64,000 bases of DNA from Ferrimonas pelagia (GCF_039543565.1 NZ_BAABJZ010000104.1:57441-121440), one strand, 5' to 3'; positions 16,966 to 26,116 are shown, counted from the first letter of the stretch. Translations and numbers: made by a program. Notes: generated from the sequence alone by a model not told the origin.

Positions 16966-17934
16966 ATGCACATGAAAACTTGCTTGGCTGCATTGGGGCT
17001 GATCTGTGGATTGCTCAGCAGCGCGTCACGAGCGGAGGTGGATCCAACTTTGCCCGAATATCAGCGGATCAGCGGCGTGTCGGGCAACCTCTCGTCGGCC
17101 GGCTCCGACACCTTGGCGAACATGATGACCCTATGGGCAGAGGATTTTCGTCGCCACTATCCGAACGTGAACCCTCAGATCCAGGCGGCGGGCTCCTCCA
17201 CGGCGCCACCGGCTCTCACCGAAGGCACCTCACAGTTTGGTCCGATGAGCCGGAAGATGAAGCCCAGTGAAGAGGAAGCCTTCGTCAAGCGCTACGGCTA
17301 CAAACCGACGGCGATCCGGGTCGCTATCGATGCGCTGGCGGTGTTTGTCCATAAGGATAACCCGATCTCGGGGCTGACCATCGAGCAGGTTGATGCGATC
17401 TTTTCGACCACGCAGAAGTGTGGGGGGGAGCCGATCCAACGCTGGGGCGAGCTGGGTTTGCAGGGCTCTTGGGCGGCCCGGGATATTCAGCTGTATGGTC
17501 GCAACTCGGTGTCCGGCACCTATGGCTATTTTAAAAAGAAAGGGCTGTGTAAGGGGGATTTTAAACCCAGTGTCAATGAGCAGCCCGGCTCGGCGTCCGT
17601 GGTGCAGTCGGTGTCGACCTCGCTGAATGCCATCGGTTATTCGGGGATCGGCTATCAGACCGCCGGCGTCAGGGCCGTGCCTTTGGCTAAGCGGGGCACG
17701 CACTTTATCGAAGCGACGGCAGAAACGGCTTCGACCGGCAGCTATCCGCTGAGTCGATATCTCTACGTTTATGTTAATAAACACCCGAATAAGCCACTGG
17801 AGCCGGTGGTGGCTGAATTCATTAAGTTTACTTTGTCCCAACAGGGACAGAGGGTGGTTGAGAAGGACGGTTATGTGGCGCTGCCGCGGGCGGTGGTGGC
17901 GAAAGATCTGCTGAAGCTGGGAATTACGCTGTAG
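16966..17934 (+). CDS. pstS: PstS/SphX-family phosphate-binding protein
   Basis: A 322-residue periplasmic binding protein with signal peptide (MHMKTCLAALGLICGLLSSASRA). Phosphate-binding signatures are GSDTLANMMTLW (first loop), AAGSSTAPPALTEG and GRNSVSGTYGYFKKKGLC (the S-G-T oxyanion contacts). It resembles the PstS/SphX type found next to phoR in Shewanella rather than E. coli PstS. Start 16966 has GGAG 7 nt upstream; the second ATG (16972) is less well placed. It delivers phosphate to PstC/PstA, but is separated from pstCAB by the leftward ppx-ppk genes, so it is a separate transcription unit. Confidence 0.93.
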   Translation: MHMKTCLAALGLICGLLSSASRAEVDPTLPEYQRISGVSGNLSSAGSDTLANMMTLWAEDFRRHYPNVNPQIQAAGSSTAPPALTEGTSQFGPMSRKMKPSEEEAFVKRYGYKPTAIRVAIDALAVFVHKDNPISGLTIEQVDAIFSTTQKCGGEPIQRWGELGLQGSWAARDIQLYGRNSVSGTYGYFKKKGLCKGDFKPSVNEQPGSASVVQSVSTSLNAIGYSGIGYQTAGVRAVPLAKRGTHFIEATAETASTGSYPLSRYLYVYVNKHPNKPLEPVVAEFIKFTLSQQGQRVVEKDGYVALPRAVVAKDLLKLGITL

Positions 17935-17992
17935 CGCTGAGCACGAAGAGCGAAGTGTCGCGCCGGCTGGCGCGCATTGACGGCATTCGGGT

Positions 17993-18211
17993 TTAGGGGA
18001 TCAGATAGATCGCGATGACGGCCGCACTCAACCATAGCATGACGCCGTTCAGCAGGGCTGATGGCGTCTGCGGTGACACCGGTTTTCTCAGCAGCAGAGA
18101 CAGCAGCCAGGCTCAGGGAATGCGCAGGCACTTTTCCACCCAAAGACTCCCCAGTATTTCAATCATCAAGCGCCCAGCCAAGCGCAGCGCACCAAGCAGC
18201 AACTCTTCCAT
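17993..18211 (-). pseudogene. Small membrane protein gene interrupted by an in-frame UGA
   Basis: From an ATG at 18211 with a perfect AGGAG ribosome site 6 nt upstream, the frame reads 32 residues (MEELLLGALRLAGRLMIEIL...), meets TGA at 18115-18113, then stays open in the same frame for 39 more codons to TAA at 17993. The second part (AWLLSLLLRKP... and LLNGVMLWLSAAVIAIYLIP) contains a good C-terminal membrane helix. The amphipathic N terminus, the ribosome site and the preserved frame argue for a real ~72-codon gene broken by one nonsense change (TGG or CGA to TGA, for example). I see no bacterial SECIS-like hairpin after the UGA, so selenocysteine is unlikely. I do not recognise the family. 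Confidence 0.55.
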
Positions 18212-18263
18212 AAAGTTCTCCTATTGACGCTTGCCCCGGTCAGCGAGATCGGATCGGTTTCTG

Positions 18264-18312
18264 CCCCTACCCCTACCCCTACCAATCCAGGACGCGAACT
18301 GCTGGATTGGTA
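18264..18312. repeat. CCCCTA triplet repeat and 11-bp hairpin downstream of ppx
   Basis: Three tandem CCCCTA units (18264-18281) run into an inverted repeat TACCAATCCAG/CTGGATTGGTA (18280-18290 and 18302-18312). The hairpin is 5 nt past the ppx stop on the leftward strand, so it may end the ppk-ppx transcript or protect its 3' end, though no T-tract follows. Confidence 0.55.
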
Positions 18313-18316
18313 GGCA

Positions 18317-19816
18317 TTAGGTACTCGCGACGATCTTAACTTGCCATGAGCGTGCGGCGAGCAATTGCTGCTCTTGCTGCAGATCCGCCAATAACAAAGG
18401 CTCCGTTTGCACCGAGGGGTTCAATTCGAGTGTCAGACCATCTGAGTGCCAAGTCACTCGGGGCGGTGGCAGTGTGTGGCGTCGGCCCAGATGCCATAAC
18501 ACCGCCAAACGCAGTGCCATCAGCAGTTGCTGCTGTTGCTGGGCACTGGCCAGCTCCAGCTCTAATGGCGCAAAGTCATCCAGTCGCTTGCGCTGAAACC
18601 GGCCCAGTAGCGCCAGCAGTTGCTGTTGCTCAATGGTAAAGCCGGGCAGGTTGCTGTGGGCCAGAATGTAGCCGGTATGGCGATGCATCCCCTTAAAATT
18701 GAGCGAGAGCCCAACCTCATGGAGTCGGCCAGCCCACCCCAGCAGAGCCGACAGCTCATCATTGGGCTGGCTGGATTGCTGATAGAGGCTGACCGCCGTT
18801 TGCGCCACCTGGCTGGCATGTGTGGTATCGATGTGGTGTAACCGCTCCATGGCGGCGACGGTGGTGGCACAGACCGAATCGTGCGGCTGCTCGCCACTCA
18901 TTTCGACGATCACGCCTTCACGCAGGGCGGCATCGCAGAACTGCATGTTGTCGATCCCCAGCGCCCGGAAGCAGCCGAGTAACACCGCCAGGCCTGCGGG
19001 CAGCACCCGCAAACGACTGTCGCTCAAATGGGCAAAACGGGGATCAGAAAGCCCGTGCTCACTCAGACGCTGACATAAAGACTCTAAAGCGTCTTGGGTG
19101 ATGAGCCCGGGCAAGGGGGGCTCACCACAAAGTTGTGCGATGGCCTTAATGGTGCCGGAGCAGCCGATGGCGTGCTGCCACCCGAGTTGGGTATAGCGCT
19201 CCTGCAATAATTCCAATTGCTGCTGGGCGGCGAGGCTGGCTTTGTCGAACCGTTTGGCCGACAACTTGCCATCGGCAAAGAAGCGATCCTGATAGCTGAC
19301 ACAGCCCATGTCCAGGCTTTCCAGCAGGATAGGCGTGGGTCCTTGCCCGAGCACCAACTCGGTGCTGCCACCGCCGATATCGATCACTAGGTTATGGTTT
19401 TCCAGTTGCCTGGCTTGCGCCACGCCGCGATAGATCAAGCGCGCCTCTTCGGTACCCGGGATCACATCGATACGGCTATTGAGGATCTTACGGGCGGGTT
19501 TGACGAAGCGGTTGCGATTGGGGGCGCGTCGCAGTGCATAGGTTGCCACGACGCGGATCTGGCTGATCTGACTGGTCTGCAAATGCTGGGCAAACTGAGT
19601 CAGGCAAGCCAGCCCTCGCGCTATTGCCGCTTCGGCCAGATTGCCCTCGTCGTCCATCCCTTCCGCCAACTGGACCCGCTGTTTGACCCGATGCAGGATC
19701 TGGACTCGATTTTCCAGTACCCGTGCGATCGCCAGATGGAAGCTGTTGGAGCCCAGATCGATGGCAGCGATCGTGTCACCGATCCGAGCGGCTTGATTAT
19801 TCATAGTGTCGTACAT
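18317..19816 (-). CDS. ppx: Exopolyphosphatase (Ppx/GppA family)
   Basis: A 499-residue member of the ASKHA-fold Ppx/GppA family. Motifs: AAIDLGSNSFHLAIARV (phosphate 1), VIDIGGGSTELVLG (phosphate 2) and the C-terminal HD-like helical region (TVAAMERLHHIDTTHASQVAQTA, GRLHEVGLSLNFKGMHRHTGYIL). The length matches E. coli Ppx (513 aa), and it sits directly after ppk, so exopolyphosphatase is favoured over pppGpp phosphohydrolase GppA, although both activities occur in the family. It releases phosphate from polyphosphate ends. It is cotranscribed with ppk (26-nt gap). Confidence 0.92.
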   Translation of the reverse strand: MYDTMNNQAARIGDTIAAIDLGSNSFHLAIARVLENRVQILHRVKQRVQLAEGMDDEGNLAEAAIARGLACLTQFAQHLQTSQISQIRVVATYALRRAPNRNRFVKPARKILNSRIDVIPGTEEARLIYRGVAQARQLENHNLVIDIGGGSTELVLGQGPTPILLESLDMGCVSYQDRFFADGKLSAKRFDKASLAAQQQLELLQERYTQLGWQHAIGCSGTIKAIAQLCGEPPLPGLITQDALESLCQRLSEHGLSDPRFAHLSDSRLRVLPAGLAVLLGCFRALGIDNMQFCDAALREGVIVEMSGEQPHDSVCATTVAAMERLHHIDTTHASQVAQTAVSLYQQSSQPNDELSALLGWAGRLHEVGLSLNFKGMHRHTGYILAHSNLPGFTIEQQQLLALLGRFQRKRLDDFAPLELELASAQQQQQLLMALRLAVLWHLGRRHTLPPPRVTWHSDGLTLELNPSVQTEPLLLADLQQEQQLLAARSWQVKIVAST

Positions 19817-19842
19817 GCGCGTCGCGATCCCTTAAGTGTGGC

Positions 19843-21912
19843 TTATTCTGCCAAAAGGGTGTCTTCCATCTGTTTGAGGTATTCGTAGATCTCGATCTGG
19901 CTACGGGTTTTCCGCCGGTTGCCGCGTTTGACATAGGGGTTGGTCTGATGCCGATCCAATTGACGCGCCTTTTGCGTATCGCTCCATTGGAGCTCGAGGG
20001 TATCGGTGATGATCCGCTTCAAGCGGGGATCGTAGATCGGGGTGCCGACCTCGATACGCGCATCCAGATTGCGGCCCATCCAGTCAGAGCTGGTGATAAA
20101 GACTCGTTGGTCACCGCCATTTTCAAACACCATGATCCGCGGGTGTTCGAGGAAGCGGTCGACCACGGAGATCGCGCGGATATTATCGGATACGCCAGGG
20201 ACTTCAGTGATCAAGGAGCACATGCCACGAATGATCAGTCGGATCTTCACCCCGTTGCGAGAGGCGTCATAGAGTCGCTTGATCAATCCTTGATCCACCA
20301 AGTTATTGACCTTCAGGGTGATCCCCGCCGGTTTGCCCGCCAGTTTGTTCTGGCTCTCGCGATCGATCAGGCTATAGAGCTTGCGACGGTTGTCGACCGG
20401 TGAGACCAACAGATGTTGAAACTTGGTGCGACGATAGGGGTGATCAATAAAGTCAAACACCTGCTCGACTTCCCGAGTGAGCTCCGGGTGCTTGGTAAAC
20501 AGCGAGAAGTCGGTGTAGATCTTGGCAGTCTTCTCGTGGAAGTTGCCGGTGCCGATGTGGGCGTAGTTGACCAGCTCTCCATGCTCGATGCGGCTCACGA
20601 GGCAGAGCTTAGAGTGGATCTTTAATGAAGGAATGCCAAAGCTGACGCGAACCCCGGCATCGGTCAGCAACTTGGCCCACTCAATGTTGGCTTCTTCGTC
20701 AAAGCGGGCGCGCAGTTCGACCACGACGGTGACGTCTTTGCCATTTTTCACCGCCTCGGTGAGCGCGTTCATCACCTGGCTGCTTTTGGCGACCCGATAG
20801 ACGTTGATCTTGATGGCGCGAACGGAGGGATCGTAGGCCGCCTGACGCAACCATTCGGTCAGGTGAGCAAACTTGTGGTAGGGGTAATTCAGCAGAACGT
20901 CCCCGGCGGTGATCGCGGCAAAGGCGGTTGGGTAGCGGGTGAACTGGTTGCTGGCCAGCGCCGGCAGTTTTTCATGTTCGAGATACTTACGGCCCGGATT
21001 GGGGAAGGACATAAAGTCACGGAAGTTGTGGTAGCGACCGCCGGGGCTGAGGTTGTCATAATCGGTATGACCGAGCTGTTCGACCAGCATCTCCTGCATG
21101 GAATGGGGCATTTCGCGATCGTACACCAGACGGACGGGCTCTGCCGTCAGGCGTTGTTTGAGCCCTTCGGACATCTGCTCCAGCAAGCTTTCGTCGATCT
21201 CATTGGACAGGCCATATTCCGCATCTCGGGTGAGCTTCATGGAGAAGCATCGAATGCTGTCGTATTGGACGATCCCCTCGAACAGTTCATCCAGGCAGTG
21301 CCTGATGATGTTGTCCAGTAGGATCATTGTCTTGCGCTTCTTGGTTCCCTCTGCTGGCATGAGGGTGAAACGCGCACTCTTGTCTGAGGGGACGGGAATA
21401 AAGGCGTATTGGATCCGATCATCCTTGCGAAGCTCGGCCACGAGGTAGGTCAAACCGTCTTCTAATGACAGATCCAGGCGTGTGTCTTTGGTGAGCAAGA
21501 TGGGGATAATATGGCGACGGATCTTGTCGCGAAAGTGTTTCTTTAGCCAAGCGCCGTGAAACTCAGTCAGTTGAGTTTCATTGACAAGAAAGATGTTGCG
21601 GCGGGCCAGATCCAGCAACAGCTGATGATAGATCTCGTCGAAACGCGTTTGTAATACTTGTACTTTATTGTGGATCTCGGCCATCAAGGTGCGTGCGGCT
21701 TCGCCGCTGCCACGGGACTCCTCGATAAGTCGGCGGCGTTTGACACCCGCGACTCGAACCCGGAAAAACTCGTCTTGGTTGTTGGAGAAGATCCCCAGAA
21801 AGCGGACCCGCTCTATCACCGGATTGCTCGGGTCGGCGGCCTCTTGCAGCACGCGTTCGTTGAAGCTCAACCAGCTCAGTTCTTTTTCCATGTAGGGGAA
21901 TGAGGATTGCAC
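19843..21912 (-). CDS. ppk1: Polyphosphate kinase 1
   Basis: A 689-residue PPK1 (E. coli 688 aa) that makes polyphosphate from ATP at the membrane. The N terminus YMEKELSWLSFNERVLQEAAD, the segment KSSQVMNALTEAVKNGKDVTVVVELRARFDEE, and the two phosphorylatable histidines (about 434 in KIHSKLCL and about 453 in YAHIGTGNFHEKTA, matching E. coli His435 and His454) are present. It is the first gene of ppk-ppx, divergent from pstCAB-phoU. The shared region holds a strong Pho box facing pstC and a weaker one that could serve ppk. Confidence 0.95.
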   Translation of the reverse strand: MQSSFPYMEKELSWLSFNERVLQEAADPSNPVIERVRFLGIFSNNQDEFFRVRVAGVKRRRLIEESRGSGEAARTLMAEIHNKVQVLQTRFDEIYHQLLLDLARRNIFLVNETQLTEFHGAWLKKHFRDKIRRHIIPILLTKDTRLDLSLEDGLTYLVAELRKDDRIQYAFIPVPSDKSARFTLMPAEGTKKRKTMILLDNIIRHCLDELFEGIVQYDSIRCFSMKLTRDAEYGLSNEIDESLLEQMSEGLKQRLTAEPVRLVYDREMPHSMQEMLVEQLGHTDYDNLSPGGRYHNFRDFMSFPNPGRKYLEHEKLPALASNQFTRYPTAFAAITAGDVLLNYPYHKFAHLTEWLRQAAYDPSVRAIKINVYRVAKSSQVMNALTEAVKNGKDVTVVVELRARFDEEANIEWAKLLTDAGVRVSFGIPSLKIHSKLCLVSRIEHGELVNYAHIGTGNFHEKTAKIYTDFSLFTKHPELTREVEQVFDFIDHPYRRTKFQHLLVSPVDNRRKLYSLIDRESQNKLAGKPAGITLKVNNLVDQGLIKRLYDASRNGVKIRLIIRGMCSLITEVPGVSDNIRAISVVDRFLEHPRIMVFENGGDQRVFITSSDWMGRNLDARIEVGTPIYDPRLKRIITDTLELQWSDTQKARQLDRHQTNPYVKRGNRRKTRSQIEIYEYLKQMEDTLLAE

Positions 21913-22150
21913 CTATGTTCTTCCTTATGACAACGGGTGGGAATGGCAGATAATTGCGAGTGGCCAGTGTGGGGCGCGACTGTGTCATATGGATGACATA
22001 TAGCGTTCAATTACAGCGATCCGGCGTGGGCGCTGTGACAACATTCGGCGCAGAGAGTGAAGCGCGTCCTATCACCTAACGCTTTGTTCTGCAATTATCT
22101 TATTCCAATGATTAACACTCGGTCGTGATCCAAGTCAACGCCTTTATCAG
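21913..22150. promoter_or_regulatory. ppk upstream region with a near-palindromic Pho-box-like element
   Basis: At 21982-21999 the plus strand reads GTGTCAT-ATGG-ATGACAT. On the minus strand this is ATGTCAT-CCAT-ATGACAC, a Pho box with one altered half-site. It lies about 70 nt upstream of the ppk start. No clear -10 sits at the usual distance, so its role is uncertain. The rest of this AT-rich stretch shows no gene. Confidence 0.4.
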
Positions 22151-22183
22151 TGTCACCGTAGTGTCATATAAACGACATATACT
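22151..22183 (+). promoter_or_regulatory. Pho box and -10 element of pstCAB-phoU
   Basis: TGTCAC at 22151 and TGTCAT at 22162 are direct repeats at the exact 11-bp period of PhoB half-sites (pattern GTGTCAC-N4-GTGTCAT). About 10 bp after the second half-site is TATACT (22178-22183), a good -10. A further TGTCA overlaps at 22183. This is the layout of PhoB-activated promoters, in which the box replaces the -35. The pstC start is 46 nt downstream. Confidence 0.8.
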
Positions 22184-22228
22184 GTCAGGCTAAGTGTTTA
22201 TGTTGGTTGCTATTGAGTTTGGAGATCG

Positions 22229-24451
22229 ATGGACGCAGTAAAACTCGAGCGCTACAAGAGCAGCCAGCGCCGGTTGTTGAAAGACCGATTGGCCCGGGCG
22301 GTTATCGTCAGCGGCGGGGTGATGGTGTTAGTGGCTTTGCTGCTGATCTTCCTCTATCTACTGTATGTGGTTGCTCCGACCTTTCGCAGTGCTTCGCTGA
22401 CGCCGGTATTTGAGGCGGAGCCCCTCTCCCCGGGCCAGACGTTGACGGTGGGGATGGATGAGTCACGTCAGTTTGGCTACCGTTTTACCGATCAAGGCAT
22501 CGTCGAGTTCTATCAAGCCAATGGTGAGCATACCGCTCGACGGTTGGATCTGCCCGAGGGGGTACAGATCGTTCGCACGGCTGTGGGCCATCCCTCCAGT
22601 GAGATCGTGGCGATGGGACTGGATAGCGGTGAGGTGCTGATCGCCAAAGCCGATTTTGATGTGTCTTACCCAAACGACGTTCGCACGGTCACGCCCAATG
22701 TGCGTTACCCCATGACTGACAGTCGTGTCCGCTTGGTCGACACCAATACCCCGATCCAAGTGTATGCCTTTGAGTCCGATGACGAGATCACGACGTTGGT
22801 ATGGCGCGCCGGGGCTGGGCAGTTGCGTTTGTCTCGACTCACTAGGGAAGTGGATTTTCTCAGTGATGAAACCGTGCTTTACCGCGATGATGTGGCGTTA
22901 AGTGCGATCCCAGTGTCCGCCGATGAGCTGTTGTTGACGCCGGATCAGCGCCAGCTGTTTGTGTTGGCCGATAATCAGATCCAGGTCTGGTCGGTGGGGG
23001 ACATTGGACAAATAAAACAAATTCAGCAGCTGGAGGCGGCGGAGCCGGGCGCGCAGATCACCGATATGGCGCTGTTGGCAGGTGCCAGCTCGGTGCTGGT
23101 GGCCAACAGTGATGGTGTGGTGTCCCAATGGTTCCAAGCCCGGATCGATGGCGAGCGCCGCTATCAGCGGATCCGTGAGTTTCGACACAATACCGCAGTC
23201 ACAGCCATTACCACCGAGTATTACCGCAAAAGTTTTGCTGTTGGCGATGCGCAGGGCGGCTTTGATCTTTACTACACCACTTCTCAGCGGCGTCTGCTGC
23301 GGCAGTCTCTCGCCGGCTCCGTGGTGAGTCATGCGGCCTTTTCGCCGGCTGCCAATGGCTTTATTGCACAAACGGAACAGGGACTGACGGTGTTTGAGCT
23401 GGACAACCCGCATCCGGAGGTGTCCTGGAGCGCGCTGTGGCAGAAGATCTGGTATGAAGGCTATCCCGAGCCGGATTACGTCTGGCAGTCCACATCGGGC
23501 TCAAACGACTTTGAACCCAAGCTTAGCCTGATGCCGTTGGTGTTTGGCACCCTGAAAGCCGCGCTGTACGCCATGGTGTTTGCGGTGCCACTGGCGGTCG
23601 CCGGTGCTGTCTATACCGCGTACTTTATGTCGCCCAAGGTGCGGGGCTTGGTGAAGCCGACGGTAGAGATCATGGAGGCGTTGCCAACGGTGATCTTGGG
23701 GTTCTTGGCCGGATTGTGGCTCGCCCCCATCGTTGAGAGTCATCTGCCGGGGATCCTCTTGCTGCTTGTGGCTTTGCCCAGTGCCATGCTGGCCACGGCT
23801 TGGGGCTGGACCCAGCTCCCTGAGCGCTGGCGCAACAGCCGCTGGGGAGACTATCGCGAGCTGGTGTTGTTGCCTGTCTTGCTGCTGGTGGGGTGGCTTA
23901 GCATGTCGTTGAGCCCATGGTTGGAGCTGTGGTTGATGGATGGCGACGCGCGGGCCTTTGTCACCAATGATCTGGGCATTGCGTTCGATCAACGCAACGC
24001 CTTGGTGGTGGGACTGGCAATGGGCTTTGCTGTGGTGCCGACCATCTTTTCCATTGCCGAAGATGCGATCTTTTCCGTGCCGCGTCATTTGGTTAATGGC
24101 TCGCTGGCGTTGGGGGCAACGCAATGGCAAACCCTGACCCGAGTGGTGCTGTTAACGGCCAGCCCTGGGATCTTTTCGGCGGTGATGATGGGCTTTGGCC
24201 GCGCGGTCGGCGAGACCATGATCGTATTGATGGCCACAGGGAACACACCACTGATGGAGTGGAATATCTTCGAAGGGATGCGGACGCTGGCGGCCAACAT
24301 TGCGGTGGAAATGCCGGAATCGGCGATCGACAGTACGCATTATCGGGTGTTATTCCTGACGGCATTTGTACTGTTTATCTTTACTTTTTTCTTCAATACC
24401 GTGGCCGAATTTGTCCGTCAGCGGTTACGTCAGAAATACTCGACGCTGTAG
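22229..24451 (+). CDS. pstC: Phosphate ABC transporter permease PstC with enlarged periplasmic region
   Basis: A 740-residue permease, more than twice E. coli PstC (319 aa). One membrane segment (about 28-52) leads into a ~370-residue insert resembling beta-propeller-type repeats (for example ADNQIQVWSVGD, ANSDGVVSQWFQ, GDAQGGFDLYYT), followed by the normal six-helix permease domain from about 427. The permease domain contains the ABC-coupling EAA-like loop (SLALGATQWQTLTRVVLLTASPGI). This long PstC form is known in Shewanella-type bacteria; the role of the insert is not established as far as I know. It forms the membrane channel with PstA, whose start is 15 nt downstream. Confidence 0.9.
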   Translation: MDAVKLERYKSSQRRLLKDRLARAVIVSGGVMVLVALLLIFLYLLYVVAPTFRSASLTPVFEAEPLSPGQTLTVGMDESRQFGYRFTDQGIVEFYQANGEHTARRLDLPEGVQIVRTAVGHPSSEIVAMGLDSGEVLIAKADFDVSYPNDVRTVTPNVRYPMTDSRVRLVDTNTPIQVYAFESDDEITTLVWRAGAGQLRLSRLTREVDFLSDETVLYRDDVALSAIPVSADELLLTPDQRQLFVLADNQIQVWSVGDIGQIKQIQQLEAAEPGAQITDMALLAGASSVLVANSDGVVSQWFQARIDGERRYQRIREFRHNTAVTAITTEYYRKSFAVGDAQGGFDLYYTTSQRRLLRQSLAGSVVSHAAFSPAANGFIAQTEQGLTVFELDNPHPEVSWSALWQKIWYEGYPEPDYVWQSTSGSNDFEPKLSLMPLVFGTLKAALYAMVFAVPLAVAGAVYTAYFMSPKVRGLVKPTVEIMEALPTVILGFLAGLWLAPIVESHLPGILLLLVALPSAMLATAWGWTQLPERWRNSRWGDYRELVLLPVLLLVGWLSMSLSPWLELWLMDGDARAFVTNDLGIAFDQRNALVVGLAMGFAVVPTIFSIAEDAIFSVPRHLVNGSLALGATQWQTLTRVVLLTASPGIFSAVMMGFGRAVGETMIVLMATGNTPLMEWNIFEGMRTLAANIAVEMPESAIDSTHYRVLFLTAFVLFIFTFFFNTVAEFVRQRLRQKYSTL

Positions 24452-24466
24452 GAGCCCCGAAACAGG

Positions 24467-26116
24467 ATGAACAAGTGGTTTAAATCTGGGGCGCCGTGGA
24501 TCTGGATGACGGGCGGGGCCGTCAGCCTGTCATTGATCGCCGTGTTAGGGCTGTTGCTGCTGATCGCCAGCCGTGGCTTGGTCTACTTCTGGCCGTCGAC
24601 GCTGTACCAGTGGGATCTGGTGCATGCGGATGGACGGGAAGAGGTGGTGATCGGCGAGCGCTATGAGTGGGAGCAGGTTCCGCTTGAGCGGCTAGAGGAG
24701 GCGGGGATCCAGTTTGAGGTTGAAGGTGAATTCGTCGAGCGATTTTTGGTGAAAACCGGCAACCGAGAGTTTGTGCCACTGGATTTTCGCTGGATCTGGC
24801 AGCCGACGGTGGTGACCGAGCGAAGCCCGGTCGATCTGGCGGCGTTCGAACGGATCCGCAACGGCAACTTCTATGGCTATCCGATCGCGGTGGTGATCGA
24901 CGGAGCGCGTTTCGAGGGGGCAGCCATGGAGTCCCAGATGAAAGACGCCATTGCCCAGTCGAACGCCTTGGCAGCCCAGGCCAATGAGCTGCAGAGCAAA
25001 GCGATCGGTCAGATCAACTATCAGCTGGAGCAGCTGCGTTTGACCGAGCGGAAATTGGCACTCAACGGCCAGGACAGCGAGGCAGCGCTGGCCGCCATCG
25101 CCGTCTCGCGGGAGGCATTAAACCAGGAATATCTGGTGCTGGAGTCGCGGCTCTTTGCGCTGCGAGAGCAGGCGGCGGATGATCATGTGGTGGTTCGGGA
25201 TATGCGCGGTGAGAGCGTGTCATTGCCGCTGGACCAAGTGATGGCGGTCTCGTTTCCAAACCGAATGAACCTGTGGGCTAAGGGACGTTGGTGGGCGCAG
25301 GAGATAGCAAAGTTTCTCAGCAGTGAGCCGCGCGAGGCCAATACCGAAGGCGGGGTTTTTCCGGCGATCTTCGGGACCGTATTTATGGTGCTCTTGATGG
25401 CGGTGATCGTCACCCCCTTTGGTGTCATGGCGGCGGTCTATCTGCACGAGTATGCCGGCAATGGGGCGCTCACTCGGTTTATTCGTATTGCCGTGATCAA
25501 CTTGGCCGGGGTGCCTTCCATCGTTTACGGCGTGTTCGGTTTGGGCTTCTTCGTCTACATGTTAGGAGGCTCGATCGACGCCCTGTTTTATCCTGAAGCG
25601 CACCCAGCCCCGACGTTTGGTACGCCCGGCGTGCTGTGGTCGGCCTTGACGTTGGCGATCCTGACGTTGCCGGTGGTGATCGTTTCGACCGAGGAAGGCC
25701 TATCACGGATCCCCTCTTCGGTGCGCCAGGGCAGTTTGGCGCTTGGGGCGACCCAGGCAGAAACCCTGTGGCGTATTGTGCTGCCAATGGCCAGCCCGGC
25801 GATCATGACCGGCTTGATCCTCGCGGTGGCGCGCGCGGCGGGGGAAGTGGCACCATTGATGCTGGTTGGCGTGGTAAAGTTGGCGCCGCAGTTGCCGGTC
25901 GATGGTAACTTCCCCTTTGTCCATCTTGAGCGCAAATTTATGCACTTGGGCTTTCATATCTATGATGTGGGCTTTCAAAGTCCGAATGTCGAGGCGGCTC
26001 GACCACTGGTGTACGCGACCTCGTTTCTTTTGGTCAGTGTGATCGTCTCGCTGAACCTGACGGCGATCGCCGTGCGCAACCACCTGCGGGAAAAATACCG
26101 CAGTTTTGATAATTAA
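24467..26116 (+). CDS. pstA: Phosphate ABC transporter permease PstA with coiled-coil periplasmic insert
   Basis: A 549-residue permease (E. coli PstA is 296 aa). After a first membrane helix (about 15-38) comes a ~250-residue periplasmic region with a probable coiled coil (about 160-235: KDAIAQSNALAAQANELQSKA and following). The six-helix permease domain starts near 300 and carries the coupling loop GSLALGATQAETLWRIVLPMASPAI. The paired enlargement of PstA and PstC suggests that the inserts contact each other or PstS; that is inference. It is the second gene of pstCAB-phoU. Confidence 0.9.
   Translation: MNKWFKSGAPWIWMTGGAVSLSLIAVLGLLLLIASRGLVYFWPSTLYQWDLVHADGREEVVIGERYEWEQVPLERLEEAGIQFEVEGEFVERFLVKTGNREFVPLDFRWIWQPTVVTERSPVDLAAFERIRNGNFYGYPIAVVIDGARFEGAAMESQMKDAIAQSNALAAQANELQSKAIGQINYQLEQLRLTERKLALNGQDSEAALAAIAVSREALNQEYLVLESRLFALREQAADDHVVVRDMRGESVSLPLDQVMAVSFPNRMNLWAKGRWWAQEIAKFLSSEPREANTEGGVFPAIFGTVFMVLLMAVIVTPFGVMAAVYLHEYAGNGALTRFIRIAVINLAGVPSIVYGVFGLGFFVYMLGGSIDALFYPEAHPAPTFGTPGVLWSALTLAILTLPVVIVSTEEGLSRIPSSVRQGSLALGATQAETLWRIVLPMASPAIMTGLILAVARAAGEVAPLMLVGVVKLAPQLPVDGNFPFVHLERKFMHLGFHIYDVGFQSPNVEAARPLVYATSFLLVSVIVSLNLTAIAVRNHLREKYRSFDN

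Noticed and set aside
18113..18115. UGA as selenocysteine codon in the small membrane protein
   Set aside because: No hairpin with the expected loop features directly follows the UGA, and no selenoprotein-like context is seen; a nonsense mutation is simpler.
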